From Rheinheimera sp. D18 (GTDB lineage: Bacteria > Pseudomonadota > Gammaproteobacteria > Enterobacterales > Alteromonadaceae), in assembly GCF_004345025.1 (NCBI RefSeq), contig NZ_CP037745.1:2294001-2358000 (forward strand): a stretch of 64,000 nucleotides of DNA. The letters are read 5' to 3'. Numbering within the stretch: the stretch's first letter is position 1; every line of letters starts with the position of its first letter. The position numbers and the translations under genes were made by a program. Under the pieces are notes generated by a model. The model did no database searches. It saw nothing but the letters and a program-made list of their open reading frames with translations, and was not told the DNA's origin. Below, in pieces: positions 51,517 through 61,447 of the stretch.

Positions 51517-52608
51517 ATGGGTTTCAAATGTGGCATCGTCGGCTTACCTAACGTAGGCAAATCTACCCTGTTTAATGCCTTAACTAAGGCCGGCATTGAA
51601 GCTGCAAACTTCCCGTTCTGTACTATTGAACCTAATACCGGTGTGGTGCCGGTGCCAGATCTGCGTTTAGATAAATTAGCTGAAATAGTTAAACCACAAC
51701 GCGTACTACCAACAACCATGGAGTTTGTTGATATTGCGGGTTTAGTTAAAGGCGCATCTCGTGGTGAAGGTTTAGGTAATAAGTTTTTAGCTAACATTCG
51801 CGAAACTGATGCTATTGGCCATGTAGTACGTTGTTTTGATGACGATAATATTATTCACGTTGCCAATAAAATTGATCCAGCTGACGATATAGATACCATC
51901 AATATGGAACTGGTATTGTCTGATATGGACAGTGCTGAACGCGCTATTTTTCGCGTGAGTAAAAAAGCCAAAGGCGGTGATAAAGACGCTAAAGCTGAAA
52001 CCTTGGTATTAGAGAAAGTAAAAGCGCATTTAGAAAAAGGCGAAACCTTACGTCAGCTTGAATTAGACAAAGATGAGCTGGCGTTAATTGCCTATATGAA
52101 CTTCCTAACCATCAAGCCTACGATGTATATCGCTAACGTAGCCGAAGATGGTTTTGAAAATAACCCTTATTTAGATATTGTGCAGGCTATTGCAGACAAA
52201 GAAGGCGCTATTGTTGTGCCGGTATGCGCGGCTATTGAGTCAGAAATTGCGGAATTAGATGACGATGAGCGTGCCGAGTTTATGGCCGACATGGGTTTGG
52301 AAGAGCCTGGTTTAAACCGCGTTATCCGCGGTGGTTACTCATTATTAAGTTTACATACCTATTTTACCGCTGGCGTGAAAGAAGTGCGGGCTTGGACTGT
52401 GGCTATTGGTGCTACGGCACCACAAGCTGCTGGCGTTATTCATACCGACTTTGAAAAAGGTTTTATTCGTGCAGAAGTCGTTGGTTATGATGACTTTGTG
52501 CAGTACAACGGTGAAGCCGGTGCCAAAGAAGCAGGTAAGTGGCGCTTAGAAGGTAAAGATTATATTGTAAAAGATGGCGACGTAATGCATTTCCGCTTTA
52601 ACGTTTAA
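51517..52608 (+). CDS. ychF: Redox-responsive ribosome-associated ATPase YchF
   Basis: A 363-residue OBG-family P-loop protein: [39 protein letters not shown] and a C-terminal TGS domain ([13 protein letters not shown]...FIRAEV). The family hydrolyses ATP better than GTP and modulates stress and translation. Start follows AAAGGA (51504-51509). Last gene of rplY-pth-ychF. Confidence 0.97.
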   Translation: MGFKCGIVGLPNVGKSTLFNALTKAGIEAANFPFCTIEPNTGVVPVPDLRLDKLAEIVKPQRVLPTTMEFVDIAGLVKGASRGEGLGNKFLANIRETDAIGHVVRCFDDDNIIHVANKIDPADDIDTINMELVLSDMDSAERAIFRVSKKAKGGDKDAKAETLVLEKVKAHLEKGETLRQLELDKDELALIAYMNFLTIKPTMYIANVAEDGFENNPYLDIVQAIADKEGAIVVPVCAAIESEIAELDDDERAEFMADMGLEEPGLNRVIRGGYSLLSLHTYFTAGVKEVRAWTVAIGATAPQAAGVIHTDFEKGFIRAEVVGYDDFVQYNGEAGAKEAGKWRLEGKDYIVKDGDVMHFRFNV

Positions 52609-52622
52609 ATTATTGCTCTGCC

Positions 52623-52656
52623 AAAAAAGCCGTTATTTACTAATAACGGCTTTTTT
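52623..52656 (+). terminator. Rho-independent terminator after ychF
   Basis: GCCGTTATT-TACT-AATAACGGC (52629-52650), a 9-bp stem preceded by A6 and followed by T6. Strong; 14 bp after the ychF stop. Confidence 0.92.
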
Positions 52657-52732
52657 ATTGTCTGCTAAACCAGCATTTTGCATATAAAAGCGGCAAACGA
52701 ACCAAAGTTAGTTTTTTAATGCAAAAAAACGG

Positions 52733-52761
52733 TTGACGCTATGGGGTCAGTTCTGGATAAT
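52733..52761 (+). promoter_or_regulatory. Promoter of the tRNA Met-Leu-Gln-Gln operon
   Basis: -35 TTGACG (52733-52738), 17-bp spacer, -10 GATAAT (52756-52761), followed by ACGCGCC. The GC-rich discriminator is typical of stringently controlled stable-RNA promoters. Confidence 0.8.
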
Positions 52762-52792
52762 ACGCGCCACTTGCTTAGGTCAAGTAGTTAGT

Positions 52793-52869
52793 GGCTACAT
52801 AGCTCAGCTGGTTAGAGCACAGCACTCATAATGCTGGGGTCGCAGGTTCGATTCCCGCTGTAGCCACCA
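52793..52869 (+). tRNA. tRNA-Met (CAT), elongator type
   Basis: 77 nt, GGCTACATAGCTCAGCTGG... with anticodon loop CTCATAA and encoded CCA. The first acceptor pair G-C and overall similarity to E. coli metT mark it as elongator Met, not initiator and not the Ile CAU tRNA. Confidence 0.95.
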
Positions 52870-52891
52870 CTTAACTAACCTTACCTTGCAT

Positions 52892-52976
52892 GCGGAAGTG
52901 GCGAAATTGGTAGACGCACTGGATTTAGGTTCCAGCGCCGCGAGGCGTGAGAGTTCGAGTCTCTCCTTCCGCACCA
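52892..52976 (+). tRNA. tRNA-Leu (TAG)
   Basis: 85 nt class II tRNA, GCGGAAGTGGCGAAATTGG..., anticodon loop TTTAGGT (TAG), long variable arm, encoded CCA. Second gene of the operon, corresponding to leuW in E. coli. Confidence 0.96.
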
Positions 52977-53005
52977 CTCTTAAGTGGTTGCACACAAGTT
53001 TTAGT

Positions 53006-53080
53006 AGGGGCGTAGCCAAGCGGTAAGGCAGCGGGTTTTGATCCCGTCATGCGTTGGTTCGAATCCAGCCGCCCCTGCCA
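53006..53080 (+). tRNA. tRNA-Gln (TTG), copy 1
   Basis: 75 nt, AGGGGCGTAGCCAAGCGG..., anticodon in GTTTTGATC (TTG), encoded GCCA end. Identical to the second copy at 53136-53210. Confidence 0.95.
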
Positions 53081-53135
53081 TTAATTTTAGTGTTAATGGT
53101 TTGATTTAAAACGATTAACATATCCCCCGTTTTGC

Positions 53136-53210
53136 AGGGGCGTAGCCAAGCGGTAAGGCAGCGGGTTTTGATCCCGTCATGCGTTGGTTCGAATCCAGCC
53201 GCCCCTGCCA
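53136..53210 (+). tRNA. tRNA-Gln (TTG), copy 2
   Basis: 75 nt, identical base for base to copy 1, 55 bp downstream. The spacers differ, so the identity is kept by selection or gene conversion. Last gene of the tRNA operon. Confidence 0.95.
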
Positions 53211-53218
53211 TTAAACAT

Positions 53219-53245
53219 AAAAAAACCAGCCTAGGCTGGTTTTTT
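53219..53245. terminator. Bidirectional terminator, tRNA operon / ubiF
   Basis: AAAAAACCAGCC-TA-GGCTGGTTTTTT, a near-perfect palindrome with A-run and T-run at both ends, between the tRNA operon and the convergent ubiF gene. Confidence 0.92.
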
Positions 53246-53258
53246 GCTTTCTAACACC

Positions 53259-54443
53259 TTAGTCGCTACCTACAGCGTAACGCGCAACTAAGGTTTTTAG
53301 TAAGCGATTCCGTGATACAACGCTAAGCGCCAGCTGACGCAATTTCCGTATTGGCGCTAGCGTATTGCCAAACGCCTGATAGAAACCATCCATTGCACTC
53401 ATCATTAACAAGTTCGCCGGCTTGCGTTTACGCTGATAGGTTAACAACAATTTAGCCGCGCCAATGTCAGTTTTATTTTGCCAAGCGCTAAGAATTAATG
53501 CCGTTAACTGCTTAGCATCAGCAAAACCCAAATTTACACCCTGCCCAGCTAAGGGGTTAATGGTATGTGCCGCATCACCCGCTAACACCACGCGCCCTGC
53601 GTAATATTGATTAGCATCCATACGCGCTAGAGGAAACCAGCTGCTAGCAACTACCTCAACCTGCCCTAACTGCTCAGGAAAGGCATTTAACAGCGCCTGC
53701 GTTAGCTGAGCACTATTTAACGCGGCTAGTTGCTTTATACGTGGTGCATCGTCATACCAGACGATAGAAGCTTGCTTACCCGGTAGCGGTAAAAAGGCTT
53801 TAGGCCCCGTGCTAGTAAATTGCTGCCAAGTAACATCTTGTTGCTGGTAAGCAGTATTCACTAACGCCACTAAACACGCTTGCTGATATTGCCAACCGTT
53901 AGTGCCAATACCTGCTAGCTGACGCAACTGCGAATTAGCACCATCTGCTGCAATAACCAGCTTACTGCTAAGTACTGTGCCAGTGTCTAATGTAATAATC
54001 GCTTCGCTAGCAGTTTGTTGTAGCTTAGTTACCGACGCAGGACAAAATTGACTGACGTTCTTAGCAAATTGCTGCCACAGTGCTAGCTTTAGTAAATTGT
54101 TTTCAACAATATGGCCTAAATGGCTGCGCTTAATATCTTTGGCAGCAAAGGTAACAATGCTATGGGGCTGTTCAAAGGCTTGTAAACGTTGATAAGGGCA
54201 TAAGCGCATTTGCTCAAGAGCTTGCCATGCACCTAATTGCCTAAGCCACGCTTCGCTGGCTAAGTTAATTGATGACACCCGTAGCTCCGGTGCACTGGCA
54301 GCATTAAATTCTGCTGGCGCTTGCTGTTCTACTAATGCTACCCGCAGGCCGGCCTGACTTAACGCTAGCGCTATTGCCGCGCCAACCATACCACCGCCAA
54401 CCACGCTGACATCAAATTGCTGTACTGTATTATCTATAGTCAT
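53259..54443 (-). CDS. ubiF: Ubiquinone hydroxylase of the UbiH/F family, probably UbiF
   Basis: A 394-residue FAD monooxygenase: FDVSVVGGGMVGAAIALAL (dinucleotide site), IAADGANSQLRQLAGIG, and the GD motif VVLAGDAAHTINPLAGQGVN. The WYDDAPRIKQL and QFTSTGPKAFLPL segments resemble E. coli UbiF more than UbiH or UbiI. It hydroxylates the quinone ring in ubiquinone synthesis. The position beside a Met-Leu-Gln tRNA operon is the same as for E. coli ubiF. Confidence 0.88.
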   Translation of the reverse strand: MTIDNTVQQFDVSVVGGGMVGAAIALALSQAGLRVALVEQQAPAEFNAASAPELRVSSINLASEAWLRQLGAWQALEQMRLCPYQRLQAFEQPHSIVTFAAKDIKRSHLGHIVENNLLKLALWQQFAKNVSQFCPASVTKLQQTASEAIITLDTGTVLSSKLVIAADGANSQLRQLAGIGTNGWQYQQACLVALVNTAYQQQDVTWQQFTSTGPKAFLPLPGKQASIVWYDDAPRIKQLAALNSAQLTQALLNAFPEQLGQVEVVASSWFPLARMDANQYYAGRVVLAGDAAHTINPLAGQGVNLGFADAKQLTALILSAWQNKTDIGAAKLLLTYQRKRKPANLLMMSAMDGFYQAFGNTLAPIRKLRQLALSVVSRNRLLKTLVARYAVGSD

Positions 54444-54647
54444 ACATTTAATTCACTGTGCTAGTTGCTGCTATTGTACGCCAAGCTAACAATAAAACGA
54501 AAACCTGACGCCTTATCATGGCAACCACTAAGTTTTTTTCACATTAAGCGTTGACGACAGCGCAAAAATACGGCATTTTCGCGCCCTGTTTGGCAAGTGT
54601 CCTAACTGATGCTAGCCTATTGGTTTTATTTCTGCTGGAGATAACTA

Positions 54648-55544
54648 ATGCGTAATGTAACTGTTGCTGCAACACAAATGATTGGTGGCTGGGATGTTGA
54701 ACAAAACATTCAGCGCGCTGAACGCTTAGTGCGTGATGCGGTTAGTAAAGGTGCACAAATTGTTCTATTACAAGAGCTATTTGAACGTAATTATTTTTGT
54801 CAGAAACAAAAGCCTGACTATTTAGATTTTGCTACCTCGGTAGCCGACAACCCTGCAGTAAAGCATTTTACTAAAATTGCCAAAGAGCTAAACGTGGTAT
54901 TACCAATCAGTATTTATGAGCGTGCTGGCCACTGCTTATATAACACAGTGGTTATTTTAGATGCCGATGGCAGTAATTTAGGTATTTACCGTAAAAGCCA
55001 TATTCCTGATGGCCCAGGCTACAGTGAAAAATATTACTTCACCCCTGGCGATACCGGTTTTAAGGTGTTCGATACTAAATATGCCAAAATTGGCGTGGGT
55101 ATTTGCTGGGATCAATGGTTTCCAGAATGTGCACGTAGCATGGCATTAATGGGCGCAGAGTTGTTATTCTACCCAACCGCTATTGGTACTGAGCCACACG
55201 ACTCCACAATTAATTCAAGTGGCCATTGGCAGCGCACCCAGCAAGGTCATGCCGCTGCTAACGTTACGCCGCTAATTGCTTCGAACCGTATTGGTACAGA
55301 AACCGAAGGCGATTATTCTATTACCTTTTATGGCTGCTCGTTTATTGCTGATGAATCAGGCGAGAAAGTACAAGAAGCGGGCCGCACCGAAGAAGAAGTA
55401 TTAGTGCATACCTTTGATTTAGACGCTATTGCCGCTACCCGTCGTGCTTGGGGCGTGTTCCGTGACCGTCGCATTGACTTATATGGCGCAGTGCTAACCA
55501 AAGATGGCGAAACTAAACAACCTAAAACGCAAGGTAATAACTAA
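54648..55544 (+). CDS. aguB: N-carbamoylputrescine amidase
   Basis: A 298-residue nitrilase-superfamily amidase. Catalytic Glu in LLQELFERNYF, Lys in YRKSHIPDGPGY and Cys in GVGICWDQWFPECAR. It splits N-carbamoylputrescine into putrescine, CO2 and ammonia. aguA follows with no gap, forming the two-step agmatine-to-putrescine route. GGAG precedes the start. Confidence 0.95.
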   Translation: MRNVTVAATQMIGGWDVEQNIQRAERLVRDAVSKGAQIVLLQELFERNYFCQKQKPDYLDFATSVADNPAVKHFTKIAKELNVVLPISIYERAGHCLYNTVVILDADGSNLGIYRKSHIPDGPGYSEKYYFTPGDTGFKVFDTKYAKIGVGICWDQWFPECARSMALMGAELLFYPTAIGTEPHDSTINSSGHWQRTQQGHAAANVTPLIASNRIGTETEGDYSITFYGCSFIADESGEKVQEAGRTEEEVLVHTFDLDAIAATRRAWGVFRDRRIDLYGAVLTKDGETKQPKTQGNN

Positions 55545-56660
55545 ATGGCCTATAGTAATTTAGCTAATACGCCACGCGCTGATGGCTTTAGCATGCCAGC
55601 CGAATGGGTTAAGCATAAACAAACCTGGATGATTTGGCCCGAGCGCACCGATAACTGGCGCTTAGGCGCAAAACCCGCACAGCAAGCCTTTGTTGCCGTT
55701 ATTAAAGCTATTGCTCAGTTTGAGCCAGTTTCAGTAGGTGTTTCTGCCACGCAGTATGCCAACGCCGTAGCGCAACTAACCGATACCGGCAGTAATTTTG
55801 CTATTCGGGTAGTAGAAATTGCCAATAATGACTCTTGGTGTCGCGACACCGGCCCGACTTTTGTTAGCAATAGCAACGGTGAAGTACGCGGTATCGACTG
55901 GGCGTTTAACGCTTGGGGCGGTTTAAATGGCGGTTTATATTTCCCTTGGGATAAAGACGAACAAGTTGCCAGTAAAATTTTAGGTATTGAACAATTGCCA
56001 CGCTATCGCACCGATAACTTTGTGTTAGAGGGCGGCGCTATTCACGTTGATGGCGAAGGCACCTTACTGACTACTGAAGCCTGTTTGTTAAATGCCAACC
56101 GCAACCCAAATTTAAGTCGTGAGCAAATTGAGCAGCAAATGCGTGATTATTTAGGTATCGACAAAGTGCTGTGGTTAGAGCAAGGCATTTTTAATGATGA
56201 AACCGATGATCATATCGACAATATGGCCTGCTTTGTTAAACCAGGCGAAGTGGTATTGGCCTGGACTGATGATCAAAATGATCCGCAGTACGCGCGCTCT
56301 AAAGCCGCATTAGATTACTTAGAAGCCAGCACTGATGCTAAAGGCCGTAAAATTATTGTGCACAAGCTGCCACAGCCTGCGCCAATTATTGCCACCGCTG
56401 ACGAGTACGCAACAGTAGATGATTCTATGATGGCAAAACCACGCGAAGCCAATAGTCGCTTAGCCGGCTCTTACGTTAATTTTTACTTATGTAACGGTGG
56501 CTTAATTATGCCTACGTTTGATGATCCTAACGATAAAGTCGCGGCAGACCTATTACAAAAGCTGTATCCAGAGCATAAAGTAGTTAGCGTGCCTGGCCGT
56601 GAAATATTATTAGGTGGCGGCAACATTCACTGTATTACCCAACAGCAGCCGGCTAAATAG
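55545..56660 (+). CDS. aguA: Agmatine deiminase
   Basis: A 371-residue guanidino-modifying enzyme: [33 protein letters not shown] with catalytic His and the catalytic Cys near the end in [12 protein letters not shown]. It converts agmatine to N-carbamoylputrescine. It abuts aguB, stop to start. Confidence 0.96.
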   Translation: MAYSNLANTPRADGFSMPAEWVKHKQTWMIWPERTDNWRLGAKPAQQAFVAVIKAIAQFEPVSVGVSATQYANAVAQLTDTGSNFAIRVVEIANNDSWCRDTGPTFVSNSNGEVRGIDWAFNAWGGLNGGLYFPWDKDEQVASKILGIEQLPRYRTDNFVLEGGAIHVDGEGTLLTTEACLLNANRNPNLSREQIEQQMRDYLGIDKVLWLEQGIFNDETDDHIDNMACFVKPGEVVLAWTDDQNDPQYARSKAALDYLEASTDAKGRKIIVHKLPQPAPIIATADEYATVDDSMMAKPREANSRLAGSYVNFYLCNGGLIMPTFDDPNDKVAADLLQKLYPEHKVVSVPGREILLGGGNIHCITQQQPAK

Positions 56661-56697
56661 TATTAAATAAACATTTTTTAATTAAATTGATAGGTGT

Positions 56698-56729
56698 AAA
56701 AACGGTTTGCTTAAGCAAACCGTTTTTTT
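56698..56729 (+). terminator. Rho-independent terminator after aguA
   Basis: CGGTTTGC-TTAA-GCAAACCG (56703-56722) flanked by A5 and T7. The A-run means it can also act leftward, but the leftward gene upstream on that side begins further right. Confidence 0.9.
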
Positions 56730-56771
56730 AAACAACTCAGCGAAATAACTATAACTGAGTAAACACTCGGT

Positions 56772-57332
56772 TTACTTAACTGGCTTGTCATCTGCGTATT
56801 CAATTACAGCGTGAAACTCCTGGTTTAATAACGGCTTACGACAAATATGAATTCGCATTTTAGACCCTTTGCGTGTTTCGGTTCCGCAGTGCATTTTCTG
56901 AGCTTTAGCACCATACTTACGTTTATACTCTTGATACATTGGCTCTAACGCGCTTAACTGTTCTTTTGTTAAATTCTTAGTTACCGCTTTATAACGCGTT
57001 TCCCAATCACTTGTTTTTTGCTCTATTGCTAAGCGCATCCAAACTAATCCTTGCTCAATATCTAGCGGAACCTCTTCGCCTGTAATTAATAGCAACCCTA
57101 ATGAGTATTGCGCATACTTTTCACCGTAACGAGCGAACTGCAATAAATTTGGGTACGCTTCAGAAAACTCCCTTCGTTGTACTTGGCCAATAACATTATC
57201 AAAGTCCGTTGTGTATAGAGAACTGCGTATCAGCTTTTCCTTTATGCCATCAGCTTCACTAGCTAAAGTAGTTCCACTAAAAGTAGCAGCTAACAACGAT
57301 GTCGCTAGCACCACTACTAAAGATTTCTTCAT
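56772..57332 (-). CDS. Exported Sel1-repeat-like protein, unknown function
   Basis: A 186-residue protein with a signal peptide (about 1-25, ending TLAS). Residues about 65-105 (ARYGEKYAQYSLGLLLITG, then VPLDIEQGLVWMRLAIE) match a Sel1-type TPR repeat, usually a protein-binding surface. Two Cys (CGTETRK, HICRK) in the C-terminus could pair. I do not recognise a specific family, and no conserved partner is next to it. Confidence 0.75.
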   Translation of the reverse strand: MKKSLVVVLATSLLAATFSGTTLASEADGIKEKLIRSSLYTTDFDNVIGQVQRREFSEAYPNLLQFARYGEKYAQYSLGLLLITGEEVPLDIEQGLVWMRLAIEQKTSDWETRYKAVTKNLTKEQLSALEPMYQEYKRKYGAKAQKMHCGTETRKGSKMRIHICRKPLLNQEFHAVIEYADDKPVK

Positions 57333-57518
57333 TATTGTGCTCCATTATTTGATTACAATTTAACTAATATAACAAAGCAAAAGTTTAATAAAAGTTAATA
57401 AATGTAATAAGGTATGTCAAACCTTAGCCTAAGTATAACTTACTAAAAACATAGGTTATGTAGATTTAAACAGGTTTTAGTTATAATAACTCATAATGTA
57501 TTTGATTTTGAGATTGCA

Positions 57519-57794
57519 ATGAAAGCCTGCGCTTTACATATACTGGTAAAAACCCGCGAACAAGCCGATAAGCTAAAGCAGCAACTGGCCAAGGGTGCCG
57601 ATTTTGGCAAATTAGCTAAGCAGCACTCTACCTGCCCGTCGGGCAAGAAAGGTGGCGATTTAGGCGAGTTTAGACAAGGCCAAATGGTGAAAGCCTTTGA
57701 CGATGCCGTATTTAAAGGCGCTGTACTTGAAGTAATAGGCCCGGTGAAAACCCAGTTTGGTTTTCACCTAATTAAAACTTTATATCGCAGTTAA
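57519..57794 (+). CDS. ppiC: Parvulin-type peptidyl-prolyl isomerase
   Basis: A 91-residue stand-alone parvulin (E. coli PpiC 93): [15 protein letters not shown], the [23 protein letters not shown] core, [10 protein letters not shown] and TQFGFHLIK with catalytic-site His. Cytoplasmic, no signal peptide. It speeds cis/trans isomerisation of Xaa-Pro bonds. Confidence 0.95.
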   Translation: MKACALHILVKTREQADKLKQQLAKGADFGKLAKQHSTCPSGKKGGDLGEFRQGQMVKAFDDAVFKGAVLEVIGPVKTQFGFHLIKTLYRS

Positions 57795-57816
57795 GTTATT
57801 CAACTTAGGTAAAGCC

Positions 57817-59067
57817 TTAGCCTTTACCTAAAGCCTTGCTTCGCAGCTTGGCTTTCTCATTACCCCGCCTAACCGGCTTTTTAACACCACTATTATTTCT
57901 CGCTTGAGCTTGCTCAGGTGAAACATAGCTAGGGTCATGCTCATAGCCTGCCAGCACAGTGGCGGTAATTACCTGCTGAATTATGCGCTCAATATCTTGC
58001 AAGGCTTTAGTTTCTTCAGGTGTAATTAGCGTTAAGGCTACACCAGTATTACCCGCCCTACCGGTACGACCAATACGGTGTACATAATCCTCCGCGACCT
58101 GCGGCAAGTCGTAATTCACCACATAAGGTAGCTCGCTAATATCTAAACCACGTGCGGCAATATCGGTTGCCACCAAAATGCGTACCTTACCGGCTTTAAA
58201 ATCGGCTAAGGCTTTGGTACGAGCGCCCTGGCTTTTATCGCCATGAATGGCTGCACTTTTTAAACCGTCCTTCTCTAGCTGCTTAGCTAAGCGATCAGCG
58301 CCATGCTTAGTGCGAACAAACACTAATACTTGCGGCCAATTATTTTTACCAATGACATGGCTTAATAATTCACGTTTTCGATGCCTATCAACTAAATACG
58401 CCAACTGCTGTACGCTATCGGCCGTGGCATTGGTTGCCGCCACTTCAATTAACTGCGGGCAATTTAACAGTTCATCAGCCAGCTGCTTTATCTCAGTAGA
58501 ATAGGTAGCGGAGAACAGCAACGTCTGACGTTTTGGCGGCAGCTTGGCCATAATCCGTTTTATATCAACAACAAAGCCCATATCTAGCATGCGGTCGGCT
58601 TCATCTAGCACTAATACTTCAAGCGCCGATAAGTCGATGGTTTTTTGATGCAAATGGTCAATCAATCGCCCAGGCGTTGCAACCAAGATATCTAGCCCTT
58701 GCGCCGCATCGTCGTATTGTGGCCGAATAGATACACCGCCATAAAACACCGCTGAGCGCGTGGTTAAATACTGGCTATATTTACGCACATTGTCATACAC
58801 TTGCTGCGCTAACTCACGGGTAGGCGTTAATACCAATACCCGAACTTGGCTTGCTGCTACGACTTTTGGCGCATTGAGCATTTGTTGCAGCAAAGGTAAA
58901 GTGAAAGCGGCAGTTTTACCAGTGCCGGTTTGCGCACCAGCCAGCACATCTTTACCGGCCAAAATTACCGGTATACTTTGCAACTGCACTGGCGTTGGCG
59001 ACGTATAGCCTTGCTCTGTCAGCACACGTAAAATAGGCGTAGCTAACGCGAGAGATTGAAATGACAT
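57817..59067 (-). CDS. rhlE: DEAD-box RNA helicase RhlE-like
   Basis: A 416-residue helicase: Q motif [51 protein letters not shown] and [10 protein letters not shown], followed by a short basic tail. [21 protein letters not shown] is the RhlE start. ATG at 59067 is preferred to a frame 20 codons longer. RhlE family acts in ribosome assembly and RNA turnover. Confidence 0.9.
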   Translation of the reverse strand: MSFQSLALATPILRVLTEQGYTSPTPVQLQSIPVILAGKDVLAGAQTGTGKTAAFTLPLLQQMLNAPKVVAASQVRVLVLTPTRELAQQVYDNVRKYSQYLTTRSAVFYGGVSIRPQYDDAAQGLDILVATPGRLIDHLHQKTIDLSALEVLVLDEADRMLDMGFVVDIKRIMAKLPPKRQTLLFSATYSTEIKQLADELLNCPQLIEVAATNATADSVQQLAYLVDRHRKRELLSHVIGKNNWPQVLVFVRTKHGADRLAKQLEKDGLKSAAIHGDKSQGARTKALADFKAGKVRILVATDIAARGLDISELPYVVNYDLPQVAEDYVHRIGRTGRAGNTGVALTLITPEETKALQDIERIIQQVITATVLAGYEHDPSYVSPEQAQARNNSGVKKPVRRGNEKAKLRSKALGKG

Positions 59068-59179
59068 TAAAATTCCTGTTTTGCGCGACGTTTTTTGCGC
59101 CAGCCATTGTACAAAAACAATGCGCATCGCGCTATCAAGGCCGCATTATAGCAGAACAGCCACTGAGGCAGTTAGCCCT

Positions 59180-59449
59180 GTGAGTTGCTGGTATTTATAT
59201 ATGGTACAAACCGCTGCTGGCCAGCTGTATACCGGCATTAGCACTGACCCCGTAAGGCGGTTGCGCCAGCATAGTGGTGATTTGGTTGGCGGAGCTAAAG
59301 CATTGCGAGGTAAAGGCCCTTTATCGCTGGTATACCAGCAAGCTATGCCCGATAGAAGCGAAGCCAGTAAAGCAGAGTATAAACTTAAAAAACTGCCTAA
59401 ATCGGCGAAATTAGCACTGCTTAGCAGTGCCTCGGCAAGTGAGATATAA
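59180..59449 (+). CDS. GIY-YIG nuclease family protein (YhbQ-like)
   Basis: About 89 residues: CWYLYMVQ...GQLYTGIS (GIY/YIG halves) and GAKALRGKGPLSLVYQ, DRSEASKAEYKLKKL, like E. coli YhbQ. The GTG at 59180 gives the family length; the upstream frame from 59081 would add 33 unrelated residues that overlap the rhlE promoter region. The ribosome site is weak. Its stop overlaps the AEC transporter start by one base. Confidence 0.8.
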   Translation: MSCWYLYMVQTAAGQLYTGISTDPVRRLRQHSGDLVGGAKALRGKGPLSLVYQQAMPDRSEASKAEYKLKKLPKSAKLALLSSASASEI

Positions 59450-60354
59450 TGGAAAACTTTTTCTTTATTTTGGCCTATTTAGCCATTGGCGCTCTACTAC
59501 GCTGCCTACCAACCATGCCAGAAAACAGTGGTATAGCACTGAATATGTATGTGTTATATGTCGCCTTACCCGCACTGATCTTAAAAAACGTACCTCAGCT
59601 ACAATTTTCAGCCGAGCTACTTATTCCCGCTATTACGCCTTGGGTATTACTGGTGGCAGTGGTCGCGGTAGTGTTAGCCCTTAGTAAAGTTTTCCATTGG
59701 TCTCGTGAAGTAACCGGCGCGTTATTAATTATTTTACCCTTAGGCAATACCTCGTTTTTAGGCTTTCCGATGACCGAAGCCTTGTTTGGCGCTGATGCCA
59801 TGCCCTATGCGGTGATCTATGATCAAGTCGGCTCTTTTATCGCTTTAGCTATCTACGTAACCATTGTGGCTGCGCTATATAGCCCAAATGCAGCTAAGCC
59901 AACGGTTAAAGGCATTACGCTAAAAATTGTTACCTTCCCCTCGTTTATTGCCTTAGTGATAGGTTTGTTATTTCTTGGCGAGTCATACCCACCATTTTTC
60001 AGCCAACTAATTGATAACTTAGCAATAACCTTGGTGCCAGTGGTAATGATTGCTGTAGGCTTTGCTTTAACCATTAAATTTAGTAAAAGCGAAATATCGC
60101 CATTAATTAGCGCATTGGGTATTAAGTTAGTAATGATGCCCGCTTTAGCCGCACTATTATGGTTTAGTTTTGGCCAACGCGGTGTTGCGGTAGATGTGAG
60201 CATATTTCAAGCAGCAATGCCGCCCATGATCTCGGCAGGTGCCATTGCTATTATGGCCGGCTTAGCACCACGATTGGTTAGCGGTATTATTGGTCTAGGT
60301 ATCTTGCTTGGTTTAGCTAGCTTACCAATAGTGTTTTGGTTACTACCGTTATAA
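59449..60354 (+). CDS. AEC-family transporter
   Basis: A 301-residue inner-membrane protein with about ten helices. ALNMYVLYVALPALILKN in the first half and the central PLGNTSFLGFPMTEALFG are typical of the AEC (auxin efflux carrier) family, which in bacteria includes malate and other organic-acid exporters. The substrate is not predictable. Overlaps the GIY-YIG gene by one base (TAATG). Confidence 0.88.
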   Translation: MENFFFILAYLAIGALLRCLPTMPENSGIALNMYVLYVALPALILKNVPQLQFSAELLIPAITPWVLLVAVVAVVLALSKVFHWSREVTGALLIILPLGNTSFLGFPMTEALFGADAMPYAVIYDQVGSFIALAIYVTIVAALYSPNAAKPTVKGITLKIVTFPSFIALVIGLLFLGESYPPFFSQLIDNLAITLVPVVMIAVGFALTIKFSKSEISPLISALGIKLVMMPALAALLWFSFGQRGVAVDVSIFQAAMPPMISAGAIAIMAGLAPRLVSGIIGLGILLGLASLPIVFWLLPL

Positions 60355-60356
60355 TA

Positions 60357-60384
60357 TTAAGCCGCATTTTAGCTAGCGGCTTAA
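60357..60384. terminator. Hairpin between the AEC gene and the RHH gene
   Basis: TTAAGCCGC (60357-60365) and GCGGCTTAA (60376-60384) form a 9-bp stem with a 10-base loop between two convergent genes. It includes the stop of the RHH gene. No clear T-run, so terminator function is probable but unproven. Confidence 0.45.
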
Positions 60385-60557
60385 CTTTCGGATCCGCTTT
60401 CGCTAGCGGTTGGCTTTAACCGCCCAGCTTTTTTTAGCGCTTCATTAAGTAAATATTCTATTTGGCCATTAACACTGCGAAACTCATCATCTGCAAAGCG
60501 CTGTAAGGCGCTAAGCAGTGTTTCATCAATACGTAAGGCGAAGGCTTTTTTGGCCAC
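60381..60557 (-). CDS. Arc-type ribbon-helix-helix DNA-binding protein
   Basis: A 58-residue protein read from GTG at 60557, with GGGAG ahead. KKAFALRIDETLLSALQRF is the beta strand and first helix, NGQIEYLLNEALKKAG the second helix of an Arc/MetJ-type RHH fold. It begins 13 bp after the SPFH gene, so both form an operon. Likely autorepressor: a palindrome overlaps the operon promoter. It is too small to be an independent structural protein. Confidence 0.82.
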   Translation of the reverse strand: MAKKAFALRIDETLLSALQRFADDEFRSVNGQIEYLLNEALKKAGRLKPTASESGSES

Positions 60558-60569
60558 AACGGCTCCCTA

Positions 60570-61424
60570 CTAATATAAACTACCGGCATTTACTATCGGC
60601 TGCACATGGTGATCACCACATAATACCACCAGTAAATTGCTTACCATTGCCGCTTTACGCTCATCATCTAACTCAACCACTTTACGTTCAGACAAGCGCT
60701 GTAAAGCGGTTTCAACCATGCCAACTGCACCTTCAACAATTTGCTGACGTGCAGCAATAATGGCTGCGGCTTGTTGGCGTTGTAACATAGCGCTAGCAAT
60801 TTCAGGCGCATAGGCTAAATGGCTAATCCGCGCTTCTAATACCTGTACACCGGCTTTATTTAAACGGGCTTGTATTTCCGTTTTTAAAAGTTCAGTTACT
60901 TCATCAGTGCTGCTGCGTAAACTAATGGCATGATCATTACCCGCATCATAAGCATAGCTCGAAGCCAGATGGCGAATTGCCGATTCACTTTGAATGCTAA
61001 CAAAATTTTCGTAGTTATCGACTTCAAACACCGCTTCAGCGCTATCGACTACTTTCCATACCACTACTGCAGCAATTTCTACTGGGTTACCGGCGTTGTC
61101 ATTCACCTTCATTTTATTGCTTTCAAAGTTGCGCACCCGCAGCGACACCTTACGTTTGCTATACAAAGGGTTTGACCAACGCAGACCATTATTTAAATCG
61201 GTGCCAACATAACGGCCAAATAACTGCAGTACCGCAGCTTGATTAGGCTGCACCATATAAAAACCAAACCAACAGATAAACACGACAATAGCGAGCAATA
61301 ACGCCACTAACTTTAATACCGCAGGCAAAACGGCGACACCAGCAATTGTGGCTATTTGTAGTAAAAACAGCATGCCGAGCATACCAAAACCTGCCCTGCT
61401 ATTAATCATGCGCTCTTTTAACAT
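60570..61424 (-). CDS. SPFH/band 7 (prohibitin-like) membrane protein
   Basis: A 284-residue protein. Two hydrophobic segments (about 10-60) anchor it in the inner membrane; an SPFH domain follows (about 62-230: [29 protein letters not shown]-like strand and [11 protein letters not shown]), then a helical tail with [24 protein letters not shown] proteins build membrane microdomains or protease-scaffolds. ATG at 61424 follows AGGGTG; a TTG two codons upstream is ignored. Followed by the RHH gene after 12 bp. Confidence 0.88.
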   Translation of the reverse strand: MLKERMINSRAGFGMLGMLFLLQIATIAGVAVLPAVLKLVALLLAIVVFICWFGFYMVQPNQAAVLQLFGRYVGTDLNNGLRWSNPLYSKRKVSLRVRNFESNKMKVNDNAGNPVEIAAVVVWKVVDSAEAVFEVDNYENFVSIQSESAIRHLASSYAYDAGNDHAISLRSSTDEVTELLKTEIQARLNKAGVQVLEARISHLAYAPEIASAMLQRQQAAAIIAARQQIVEGAVGMVETALQRLSERKVVELDDERKAAMVSNLLVVLCGDHHVQPIVNAGSLY

Positions 61425-61447
61425 TAGCAAACACCCTATAGTGATAT

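Noticed and set aside
52804-53019. 71-codon minus-strand frame across the tRNA genes
   Set aside because: It is antisense to tRNA-Met and tRNA-Leu, and its apparent coding is an artefact of tRNA sequence.
53006-53210. Short tandem repeat array or CRISPR-like repeat
   Set aside because: Only two 75-bp units, and each folds as tRNA-Gln; there are no short regular repeats with spacers.
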